Positions 6,903-13,659 of a stretch of DNA of 13,715 nucleotides are shown piece by piece. Position 1 is the stretch's first letter, and every line of letters begins with the position of its first letter. Source of the stretch: Bacteroidales bacterium UBA6244 (GTDB lineage: Bacteria > Bacteroidota > Bacteroidia > Bacteroidales > F082). The DNA lies in the NCBI GenBank assembly GCA_002440885.1, contig DJVY01000131.1:8761-22475 (forward strand). Reading direction: 5' to 3'. The notes beneath the pieces are model-generated. The model was not told where the DNA came from. It searched no databases and saw nothing but the letters and a program-made list of their open reading frames with translations. The position numbers and the translations under genes are program-made.

Positions 6903-7652
6903 ATGAAAAAAATGTACTACAAAACTACCTGGGTAATTTTGGCGACAGTCTTTATGATTTCATGTCAGCCTCCCACCACTAATGAGAAACAAAATGCTAC
7001 CAACTCAACTGAAGTAAGGTTTGTTAGAGATAAAGTCCTTACCCGGTTTGAGCAGGAAAAAATGACACCGGATTTGGCAATTCAATCCTTAAAGGATGGT
7101 AACCAACGCTTCGTAAAGAATGAATTAACAGCGACCAATAATACAGCCATGGTGCGTGATGCGGCAGCAGGCCAGTATCCTGAGGCTATCGTGCTTTCCT
7201 GTATCGACAGCAGGGTTCCTGTAGAGCATGTGTTTGACAAAGGCATCGGCGATTTGTTTGTTGGCAGAGTTGCCGGAAACATTGTAAACGACGACTTGCT
7301 GGGGAGCATGGAATATGCCTGCAAAGTGGCCGGATCTAAACTCATCCTCGTTATGGGTCACGAATCATGTGGTGCTGTGAAATCAGCTATCGATCAGGTG
7401 GAATTAGGAAACATAACGGAGTTACTTGATAAGATTAAACCGGCCATTGAGTTGTCGGCAGACTTTAATGGAGACCATAGCAGCAAAAACGATGCTTATG
7501 TTGACTATGTAGCAACCAACAATGTGCTCGAAACGATGAGGGAGATCAGAGAAAACAGTTCAATTTTAAAACAAATGGAAGAAAGTGGACAGATTAAAAT
7601 TGTAGGCGCATATTATCACCTGGACACAGGAGAGGTTTTATTTCTCGATTAG
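6903..7652 (+). CDS. Beta-class carbonic anhydrase, predicted lipoprotein
   Basis: A zinc enzyme interconverting CO2 and bicarbonate. The 249-residue product has the beta-class zinc and catalytic residues: Cys100, Asp102 and Arg104 in SCIDSR, and His153 and Cys156 in GHESCGA. Unlike the usual cytoplasmic enzyme, it begins with a hydrophobic signal (KTTWVILATVFMISC) ending in a lipobox-like MISC, with Cys21 as the likely lipidated residue and a polar linker to about residue 40. It should therefore work in the periplasm or on a membrane surface. The residues after Cys21 (QPPTT) lack an obvious acidic surface-export signal, which favours a periplasmic face. The gene is monocistronic, ending at a strong shared terminator. 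It could supply or trap bicarbonate for carboxylation or buffer envelope pH; this is inference. Confidence 0.93.
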   Translation: MKKMYYKTTWVILATVFMISCQPPTTNEKQNATNSTEVRFVRDKVLTRFEQEKMTPDLAIQSLKDGNQRFVKNELTATNNTAMVRDAAAGQYPEAIVLSCIDSRVPVEHVFDKGIGDLFVGRVAGNIVNDDLLGSMEYACKVAGSKLILVMGHESCGAVKSAIDQVELGNITELLDKIKPAIELSADFNGDHSSKNDAYVDYVATNNVLETMREIRENSSILKQMEESGQIKIVGAYYHLDTGEVLFLD

Positions 7653-7702
7653 CACGACCTCACAACATTTTTAAGGACTGATCAGGTGGCCAGATGGCCA
7701 AA

Positions 7703-7743
7703 AAAAAGGGCAGAAAACTTTTGTTGAGTTTTCTGCCCTTTTT
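7703..7743. terminator. Bidirectional rho-independent terminator between carbonic anhydrase and rpoD
   Basis: AAAAAGGGCAGAAAACT (7703-7719) pairs perfectly over 17 bp with AGTTTTCTGCCCTTTTT (7727-7743) around a 7-nt loop. T-runs flank the stem on both strands. It lies between two convergent genes and should serve both. Confidence 0.92.
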
Positions 7744-7760
7744 GGTTATTAACGGGTAAT

Positions 7761-8627
7761 CTATTGTCCCAGATAAGCTTTCAGCAAGCGGCTTCGTGCC
7801 GTATGACGAAGTCGTCGAATGGCCTTTTCTTTGATCTGGCGCACCCTCTCGCGGGTGAGGTCGAACTTGTCTCCGATTTCTTCCAGGGTAAGCCCATGGC
7901 TCATGCCGATACCGTAATACATGTTAATTACATCACGTTCTTTGTCGGATAGGGAGGCCAGCGATCGCTGAATTTCACTTCCCAGGCTCTCACGCATGAG
8001 CGATTCATCTGTATCTTCAACATCATTTGGTATATAAAGCTCCAAGAAATTGGTGTCTTCATCTTCACCCATCGGCGCATCGGTAGATATGTACTTGGTG
8101 GCAATTTTAAGTGCGGAGTTTATTTTATGATCAGCTACTTCCATCTCTTCCGCTATTTCTGATTCGGATGGCGCTCTTTCAAATTTCTGCTCCAGACGCG
8201 AGGAAGTCTTTTTAATTTTGTTCAGCGATCCCACTTGATTTAAAGGCAATCTGACGATGCGCGATTGCTCGGCTAAAGCCTGTAAAATGGATTGACGAAT
8301 CCACCAGACCGCGTAAGAAATAAATTTGAATCCACGGGTTTCGTCGAATCGCTGAGCTGCTTTTATCAGCCCGAGATTTCCTTCGTTGATCATATCCTGA
8401 AGACTCAAACCCTGGTTTTGGTATTGTTTGGATACCGAAACAACAAAACGGAGGTTTGCTTTGGTGAGCCGCTCAAGGGCATTTTGATCACCGGCTTTTA
8501 TACGTCGAGCCAGCTCCACCTCTTCTTCCGCTGTTATAAGCTCTTCTTTTCCAATATCTTGAAGGTATTTGTCAAGCGAGGCCGTGTTTCGGTTGGTGAT
8601 TGATTTGGATATTTTTAGTTGTCTCAT
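7761..8627 (-). CDS. rpoD: Primary RNA polymerase sigma factor (RpoD/SigA type)
   Basis: The housekeeping sigma factor that directs RNA polymerase to promoters. At 288 residues it is the short Bacteroidota form, lacking the N-terminal region 1.1 and the large non-conserved insert of the E. coli protein. Region 1.2 is seen at about 14-46 (SLDKYLQDIGKEELITAEEE). Region 2 covers about 50-122, with NLRFVVSVSKQY, INEGNLGLIKAAQRFD and GFKFISYAVWWIRQ for core binding, -10 recognition and melting. Region 3 spans about 130-210, and region 4 about 217-285 holds the -35 helix-turn-helix LTLEEIGDKFDLTRERVRQI. The frame is intact. It is convergent with the carbonic anhydrase and downstream of htrA on the same strand, but a terminator-like hairpin and its own promoter boxes suggest separate transcription. 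Confidence 0.97.
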   Translation of the reverse strand: MRQLKISKSITNRNTASLDKYLQDIGKEELITAEEEVELARRIKAGDQNALERLTKANLRFVVSVSKQYQNQGLSLQDMINEGNLGLIKAAQRFDETRGFKFISYAVWWIRQSILQALAEQSRIVRLPLNQVGSLNKIKKTSSRLEQKFERAPSESEIAEEMEVADHKINSALKIATKYISTDAPMGEDEDTNFLELYIPNDVEDTDESLMRESLGSEIQRSLASLSDKERDVINMYYGIGMSHGLTLEEIGDKFDLTRERVRQIKEKAIRRLRHTARSRLLKAYLGQ

Positions 8628-8677
8628 GGTGTGTTAATGTGAATCTATAGTCTCCCAAAATTGGGCACGCAATTTAT

Positions 8678-8704
8678 CAAAAATAATTCTAAATAACAAA
8701 ACTA
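8678..8704 (-). promoter_or_regulatory. Two candidate -7 promoter boxes for rpoD
   Basis: On the minus strand TATTTTTG (8678-8685) and TAGTTTTG (8697-8704) both match TAnnTTTG exactly. No TTG stands at a clean -33 distance for either. The nearer box would give a leader of about 45 nt, containing a small CCCAA/TTGGG inverted repeat (8654-8665). Two start sites are possible. Confidence 0.4.
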
Positions 8705-8744
8705 TTTTCGTTTAATTTTTATTTTTTTTTGGATACATGTAAAA

Positions 8745-8793
8745 AACCATGATTCCAAATTCATATTCTGAAATTAATTTCCTTTTCATGGTT
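8745..8793 (-). terminator. Possible terminator of the HtrA gene (long loop)
   Basis: On the minus strand AACCATGA (8786-8793, overlapping the stop codon) pairs with TCATGGTT (8745-8752), which is followed by a T-run. The 33-nt loop is long but contains a perfect 12-bp palindrome, GAAATTAATTTC (8770-8781), that could fold within it. Confidence 0.45.
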
Positions 8794-10270
8794 ATTTCAT
8801 AAACTCGTAAGAAATCTTTGCTCCGTTGGGATACATTCCCTTTAGCCTGATTACATTATTCGATTTATTCAAGGCTTCATCAAGGTTTTGCTGTGAATTG
8901 ATTTTCATCCCATTGACTTCGTAAAGAATAAAACCTTTGTTTATCCCGCCTTGTCTCAGGATGCCGCTATCCACCTCAACTACTTTTAGTCCGCCTGAGA
9001 TGCGCAGTTTTTCGCGGTCTTCAAGCTCTATTTGTTGTAATTTAGCTGCCAGCAGCTCGTTATAAAACGCTTCCGACGAGTTGACAATGGCAGTAGTTCC
9101 ATTTTCATTTTTTAGCACAACAGATTTGGTAGAGGTGTTGTTATTTCTGTTAATTACCACATTTACCGAGCTGCCCGGGCGGTATTGAGCGATTACACCC
9201 ATTAGCGACGACAGCGTAGGAGTTGGTTTTCCATCTACCGAGAGGATGATGTCACCAACCTGAAGTCCGGCTTCTTCGGCTCCGCTGTTTTCAATAACGC
9301 CTGCGATATAAACACCTGTAACCTGATCAGTTCCAATTTTGTCGGCCAGTTCGGCATTCATATCCTGAATCTGAACCCCAATGTAAGCGCGTTGTATTTC
9401 GCCATATTCCATCAGATCGTCCACAACCTTTTTGACAATGTTTACCGGGATGGCAAAGGAATAGCCTTCATAAACACCGGTGTGGGAGGCGATGGCGGCA
9501 TTTATCCCCACGAGGTCGCCACTGGTATTTACGAGTGCGCCCCCGCTATTGCCTTTATTAACAGCAGCATCGGTTTGTATGAAAGATTCGATGGCCGATC
9601 TCGATCCCAGTATGTTGATGTTTCTGGCCTTGGCACTTACAATACCTGCTGTTACGGTTGAGGTAAGGTTAAAAGGATTTCCTACGGCAAGCACCCAATC
9701 GCCCACTTGCAGTTCGTCAGAATCGCCATAGTTGAGATAGGGCAGATTTTGTTTTTCTACTTTGATCAAGGCCATATCGGTGGTAGGGTCGAGCCCGACA
9801 ATGGTGGCTTCGGCTTCCTGCCCGTCGTTGAACTTAACCGATATTTTGTCTGATCCGTTTACAACATGGTTGTTGGTTACGATATAACCATTTGCCGAAA
9901 TAATCACTCCCGACCCGAAGGCGGTATAAACATTTTTCCGGTCCGGGTAAGGGTGAAAATAATCTTTAAACGGGCCAAAAAATTCGTGATAAGAGCTGCT
10001 GGCAGAAACGATCTCTGTTTTGATGTGCACCACGGCATCCAATGATTTTTGAGCCGCTTTCCTGAAATCGGTAGTGGCTTCGGGCAGGTACGCTGCCTGA
10101 TGTGCCGGTATGTGTTCATATTCGTTGACTACCACCGTAGGTGAGTTGGTTTCGGATTCCTGCTGTTGATTATTAGGGGCGATGTAGAAAGCTACTGCCA
10201 CAATGAGTGCTGTTCCTGTTGCTCCGCCCAAAAAACTTTTAAAAAAAGGACTTATTCTCATATTTCTCAT
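8792..10270 (-). CDS. Do/DegP/HtrA-type serine protease with two PDZ domains
   Basis: A periplasmic, membrane-anchored quality-control protease or chaperone for misfolded envelope proteins. I start it at the ATG at 10270 (492 residues). The frame runs on to a TTG at 10318, but that is a poor start. The ATG at 10261 is also possible. A hydrophobic anchor or signal lies at about 14-31 (FLGGATGTALIVAVAFYI). The trypsin-like domain has the full triad: His135 in TNNHVV, Asp165 in TTDMALIKV and Ser242 in NKGNSGG. PDZ1 spans about 295-390 (YIGVQIQDM, GLQVGDIILSVDGKP). A more divergent PDZ2 spans about 410-490 (GINKGFILYEVNGMKI). The gene is divergent from dapF across 104 nt. Stress control by an extracytoplasmic sigma factor is common in this family, but I see no clear site. 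Confidence 0.95.
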   Translation of the reverse strand: MRNMRISPFFKSFLGGATGTALIVAVAFYIAPNNQQQESETNSPTVVVNEYEHIPAHQAAYLPEATTDFRKAAQKSLDAVVHIKTEIVSASSSYHEFFGPFKDYFHPYPDRKNVYTAFGSGVIISANGYIVTNNHVVNGSDKISVKFNDGQEAEATIVGLDPTTDMALIKVEKQNLPYLNYGDSDELQVGDWVLAVGNPFNLTSTVTAGIVSAKARNINILGSRSAIESFIQTDAAVNKGNSGGALVNTSGDLVGINAAIASHTGVYEGYSFAIPVNIVKKVVDDLMEYGEIQRAYIGVQIQDMNAELADKIGTDQVTGVYIAGVIENSGAEEAGLQVGDIILSVDGKPTPTLSSLMGVIAQYRPGSSVNVVINRNNNTSTKSVVLKNENGTTAIVNSSEAFYNELLAAKLQQIELEDREKLRISGGLKVVEVDSGILRQGGINKGFILYEVNGMKINSQQNLDEALNKSNNVIRLKGMYPNGAKISYEFMK

Positions 10271-10374
10271 GTATTTTTGTTTGATAAACGCAATTAGTTT
10301 GCCCAAATTACCTGACAAAGGTTAAGAAATGTTAAGGTAAGGCTTACAGGTTGTTATAAACTGATTTTGAATAT

Positions 10375-11166
10375 ATGAAGATCGAATTCTTTAAATTTCA
10401 CGGCAACGGCAACGATTTTGTCCTCATCGATAACCTGACAAAATCGGTCATGTTGACAGCCGGGCAGATTGCCGGAATTTGTCACAGACAATTTGGTGTC
10501 GGAGCCGATGGATTAATTGAGATAAATCCGTCCTCCGAGGTTGATTTTGCGATGAAATATTATAACGCAGACGGGTTAGAAGGAACCATGTGTGGAAATG
10601 GCGGAAGATGTGCCGCTGCATTTGCTTATTTCAAAGGCTATGCGTCTGAAAAAATGCGTTTTGAAGCGGTAGATGGTTTTCATCAGGCTGAAATTGAAAG
10701 GGTAACTGAAGTCGGTTCGGCGTGGTATGTAGCCCTTCAACTGAATGATGTAACTGAAATTAAGCCAGTTGATATGGGCTTTTATCTGGATACCGGATCG
10801 CCGCATATAGTGGTGTTTGCCGATGGGGTGAAACAACTGAATGTTTACGAAGAAGGCAAAAAAATTCGCGAAAGTGATGCCTTTTCGCCTAATGGTGTTA
10901 ACGTTAATTTTGTTGAGGTGGTGCAGGAGACTTTGTTTGTGCGCACTTTCGAGCGTGGCGTGGAAGATGAAACACTGTCGTGTGGAACTGGCGTTACCGC
11001 CGCAGCTATAGCTGCCGGTCATGTGTTTGAGAAAAACGAATGGCAGGTTAAAACTCCCGGTGGTGATTTTCTTATACATTTCAAGAGACAAGAGTCTGCC
11101 GTGCGTGAGGTATGGCTGCATGGTCCTGCCGTCCTTGTTTTCGGCGGATCGTTGACGATTAACTAG
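10375..11166 (+). CDS. dapF: Diaminopimelate epimerase
   Basis: A cytoplasmic, cofactor-independent racemase converting LL- to meso-diaminopimelate, the precursor of lysine and of the peptidoglycan cross-link. The 263-residue length is normal. Both catalytic cysteines are present: Cys73 in MCGNGGRC and Cys203 in LSCGTGVTAAA. The N-terminal FHGNGNDFVLID (8-19), FGVGADGLI (40-48) and DTGSPHIV (139-146) are family hallmarks. The frame is intact, and the ATG at 10375 begins exactly at the expected MKIEFFKFHGNGNDF. It is the first gene of a plus-strand run continuing with a GNAT enzyme 51 nt on and mltG. The upstream 104 nt contain a near-match TGATTTTG close to the start, but no convincing promoter. 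Confidence 0.97.
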   Translation: MKIEFFKFHGNGNDFVLIDNLTKSVMLTAGQIAGICHRQFGVGADGLIEINPSSEVDFAMKYYNADGLEGTMCGNGGRCAAAFAYFKGYASEKMRFEAVDGFHQAEIERVTEVGSAWYVALQLNDVTEIKPVDMGFYLDTGSPHIVVFADGVKQLNVYEEGKKIRESDAFSPNGVNVNFVEVVQETLFVRTFERGVEDETLSCGTGVTAAAIAAGHVFEKNEWQVKTPGGDFLIHFKRQESAVREVWLHGPAVLVFGGSLTIN

Positions 11167-11217
11167 TTTCCGATAACTGAATACAATTATTCTAACAACA
11201 TAAAACCTACGACAGAA

Positions 11218-11763
11218 ATGAAAAACATGCTTGCCAACCAAGGGATCCGGTTGAGAGCTCCCGAGCCGGAAGATGTAGATTTTTTATTTGATCTGGAGAA
11301 CGATAGTCGCTTGTGGCATATAAGCGGAACGCAGGCTCCGTTTTCGCGTTTCGATATGGAACAGTATGTATTTCAGTCGGATAAGGATATTTATTCATCG
11401 CGCCAGCTGCGGTTCGTTATCGAAAAAACAGGGGGAGGAACAAAACAAACGATTGGTACAATAGATATTTTTGACTTTGAACCGAAACATAAACGTGCCG
11501 GCGTCGGTATAACGCTGGTTGAGGATGAAAGAGGAAAAGGATATGCGCTTGTCGCCCTGAAGATTTTAATCAGGTATGCTTTTGATTTTTTAAAGATGCA
11601 ACAGCTATACTGTGATATTGAAGAAGGGAACGAAAAGAGCATAAGCTTGTTCGAGAAAGCCGGATTTAGTTTGTCGGGCATCAAAAAACAATGGCTGATA
11701 AACGGCGTCCGGGCATCCGATGTGCGTTTTTATCAGTTGTTGAAATCAGAAAATATTAAATAA
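11218..11763 (+). CDS. GNAT family N-acetyltransferase (RimJ/RimL-like)
   Basis: A 181-residue acetyl-CoA-dependent acetyltransferase; the acceptor is unknown. It opens with IRLRAPEPEDVDFLFDLEND, the usual start of RimJ/RimL- and SpeG-like enzymes. Acetyl-CoA binding motif A is at about 98-110 (ITLVEDERGKGYA, the R-G-K-G-Y/A loop). The C-terminal NEKSISLFEKAGF (138-150) is the conserved motif B element. A protein N-terminus, a polyamine or a small-molecule amine could all be substrates. The ATG at 11218 is chosen; an ATG at 11227 is possible. It lies 51 nt after dapF, and its stop TAA shares its final A with the mltG ATG, so translation of the two is probably coupled. Confidence 0.93.
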   Translation: MKNMLANQGIRLRAPEPEDVDFLFDLENDSRLWHISGTQAPFSRFDMEQYVFQSDKDIYSSRQLRFVIEKTGGGTKQTIGTIDIFDFEPKHKRAGVGITLVEDERGKGYALVALKILIRYAFDFLKMQQLYCDIEEGNEKSISLFEKAGFSLSGIKKQWLINGVRASDVRFYQLLKSENIK

Positions 11764-12845
11764 TGGCCTATTATCATAGCAGTTATTCAAAAAGAAAGAA
11801 AAAGAGGAAACCCATCGTCAGGATACTCATGGCCGTTGTGTTTCTTATCCTGGTTGTGACAGCAGGAGCGGCTTGGTATATATATGGTGTTGTTTTTAAA
11901 CCTAACGTTTGGACCAATGACCGGGAATCCGTCTCGGTTTTCATCCCCTCCGATGCCGGTTTCGCTGAGGTAAGCGCTTTGTTGTACGAAAAAGGGCTCA
12001 TTGTCCACCGCAAGAACTTTGAATGGTGGGCAGGGGTTAAAAAGTATCCTGAGCTGATAAAACCCGGTAGGTATGTATTGAAAGATAAAATGAGTAATTA
12101 TGAATTGGTAAATTTGTTTCGATCTGGCAATCAGATTCCTGTGCAGGTGGTGTTTAACAATCAGCGCGATATTTACCAGCTTGCCGGGCGTGTATCCGAA
12201 CAAATTGAAGCCGACTCAGCCTCTATCGTAGCTTACCTCACCGATGCAAAAGTGTTGGAAAAGTATAACCTTAAAAAAGAAACCATTTCGTGCCTGTTTA
12301 TTCCCAACACATATGAGTTTTACTGGAATACGAATGCAGAGAAATTTGTGAACCGCATGGCCACCGAATACGATAAGTTTTGGAACGAGTCACGTCTGAT
12401 GCGCGCACATGCAATCAACCTTACTGTTCCCGAGGTCATTACGTTGGCCAGTATTGTTGAAAAGGAAACCAACAAAAATGATGAGAAACCTTTGATTGCA
12501 GCGGTTTATTTGAACAGGTTAAAAGCCGGCTGGCTGCTTCAGGCAGACCCTACTTTGTTGTATGCCATCAACGACAAAAACATACGGCGCGTGCTGAATG
12601 TACACAAGGAAATTGATTCGCCCTACAATACCTACAAAAATGGCGGACTTCCCCCAGGGCCAATATGTATCCCTTCCATCTCGTCTATTGAGGCTGTGCT
12701 TAACCCCGGCGATGAAAACTATTTGTATTTTTGTGCTAAAGATGATTTGTCGGGATACCATGTTTTTGCGAAAACCAATGCCCAACACAACCGGAATGCT
12801 AAAAAATACCGTGAGGCTTTGGATGAATTAAAGGTGTTTAAATAA
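11763..12845 (+). CDS. mltG: Endolytic murein transglycosylase MltG (YceG-like)
   Basis: An inner-membrane enzyme that cleaves nascent peptidoglycan glycan strands and is thought to set their length. At 360 residues it has the normal size. A basic cytoplasmic N-terminus (SKRKKKRKPIVR) precedes a single membrane helix at about 20-41. The periplasmic region begins with a LysM-like part (SVFIPSDAGFAEVSALLYEK, then KPGRYVLKDKMSNYELVNLF). The YceG catalytic core has FIPNTYEFYWNT (179-190), the catalytic glutamate, probably Glu233, in ASIVEKETNK, and SPYNTYKNGGLPPGPI (286-301) with IEAVLNP (309-315). It starts within the GNAT stop codon (TAATG), so it is the third gene of the dapF run. With dapF it forms a cell-wall theme. 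Confidence 0.97.
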   Translation: MAYYHSSYSKRKKKRKPIVRILMAVVFLILVVTAGAAWYIYGVVFKPNVWTNDRESVSVFIPSDAGFAEVSALLYEKGLIVHRKNFEWWAGVKKYPELIKPGRYVLKDKMSNYELVNLFRSGNQIPVQVVFNNQRDIYQLAGRVSEQIEADSASIVAYLTDAKVLEKYNLKKETISCLFIPNTYEFYWNTNAEKFVNRMATEYDKFWNESRLMRAHAINLTVPEVITLASIVEKETNKNDEKPLIAAVYLNRLKAGWLLQADPTLLYAINDKNIRRVLNVHKEIDSPYNTYKNGGLPPGPICIPSISSIEAVLNPGDENYLYFCAKDDLSGYHVFAKTNAQHNRNAKKYREALDELKVFK

Positions 12846-12859
12846 TTGGAAGATACACA

Positions 12860-13291
12860 ATGAAAATTGATGTTGAATACTACATACGTTGTGTAAAAAC
12901 TTTACAGCATGCCTTCGCTCTGCTTGAAACAGTTGATACTGATACTATTGAATACGATATGTACAGATCGGCTTGCATTAAAGAATACGAAATTATTTTG
13001 GAGCAGAGTGGTAAACTATTACGTAAAGTGCTAAAACCTTATTTTCACTCCTCAAAGGAAGTGGATCGGTTATATTATAAAGATTTATTCCGTCACGCTG
13101 TTTTGCGGAGCTTAATTACCGATGAAACATGTGAACGATGGCTTGAGTACAGAGACAACCGCAACCATGCAGCGCACGACTACGGAGTTAATTTTGCCGA
13201 AGAGACATTGGCACTGTTGCCAAATTTTATTGCTGATTCATTTGAGTTTGCTGAAATGATAAAAGTACATAACGATGTTGCTGAAGAGTAA
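12860..13291 (+). CDS. HEPN-domain protein of HepT/HI0074 type (candidate toxin)
   Basis: A 143-residue all-helical protein of the nucleotidyltransferase substrate-binding (HI0074-like) HEPN family. HEPN proteins of this group act as toxins, often RNases, and are neutralised by a paired MNT nucleotidyltransferase. The diagnostic RX4HXY motif is intact: Arg101, His106 and Tyr108 in RNHAAHDY. Tyr108 corresponds to the tyrosine that MntA AMPylates in the characterised MntA-HepT systems. Relatives usually show RNxTSHTY, so the AA here is a variant. Other landmarks are KEYEIILEQSGKLLRK (41-56) and the aromatic-rich WLEYRDNRNH (94-103). It lies 14 nt after mltG and overlaps the next gene by 17 nt. 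A role in defence or growth control is inferred from the family. Confidence 0.87.
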   Translation: MKIDVEYYIRCVKTLQHAFALLETVDTDTIEYDMYRSACIKEYEIILEQSGKLLRKVLKPYFHSSKEVDRLYYKDLFRHAVLRSLITDETCERWLEYRDNRNHAAHDYGVNFAEETLALLPNFIADSFEFAEMIKVHNDVAEE

Positions 13292-13640
13292 ATATAGACA
13301 CATGCTACTTGACATTTTTTCAGATATTCCTATTGATGTCGAGGTTTGGGCTTATGGGAGTAGGGTGAAGGGCGATGCCCATGATGGAAGTGATTTAGAT
13401 TTGGTGATGGTTACTCCCGACCGAAAATCAATTCCTTTTGATGTACTCCGGAATTTGAAAGAAAAGATTAAGAAAAGCAATATCCCTATCATCGTTGAGC
13501 TTTTCGACTGGGCAAGATTGCCTTTATCGTTTCGCGAAAATATTGACAAGTCACATGAATTGCTCTTTAGGTCGGAGCTCAATGTAGTGCAGGAGCCGAA
13601 AATCAGATTCAACCAAGAAGAACATAAATCTAAGGATTGA
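13275..13640 (+). CDS. MNT-type minimal nucleotidyltransferase (candidate antitoxin)
   Basis: A 121-residue pol-beta-superfamily nucleotidyltransferase. Its active-site pattern GSX10DXD is complete: Gly28-Ser29, then Asp40 and Asp42, in YGSRVKGDAHDGSDLDLV. The third metal-binding acid, usually Asp in a VDLVDW-like strand, appears here as Glu75 in IIVELFDW, a conservative change. In characterised HEPN/MNT pairs this enzyme adds AMP to a tyrosine of the HEPN toxin and so disarms it; that function is inferred here. The start at 13275 lies 17 nt inside the HEPN gene, so the two are almost certainly translationally coupled. The tail (about 105-121, EPKIRFNQEEHKSKD) is charged and probably disordered. 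No terminator is visible after its stop. Confidence 0.9.
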   Translation: MLLKSKYRHMLLDIFSDIPIDVEVWAYGSRVKGDAHDGSDLDLVMVTPDRKSIPFDVLRNLKEKIKKSNIPIIVELFDWARLPLSFRENIDKSHELLFRSELNVVQEPKIRFNQEEHKSKD

Positions 13641-13659
13641 AAGAATCGAATCTGTCCAA

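Noticed and set aside
7687..7700. TGGCCA repeated twice (TGGCCAGATGGCCA) before the carbonic anhydrase terminator
   Set aside because: Too short to support a recombination or regulator site; probably incidental next to the much stronger hairpin.
10271..10318. Sixteen extra N-terminal residues for the HtrA protease from a TTG start at 10318
   Set aside because: The start would be a TTG without ribosome-binding support, while an ATG at 10270 directly precedes the signal-anchor region typical of the family.
10576..11241. Long 221-codon minus-strand frame opposite dapF
   Set aside because: It lies antisense to dapF, which has all family motifs; the translation has no recognisable domain and low-complexity composition typical of a shadow frame.
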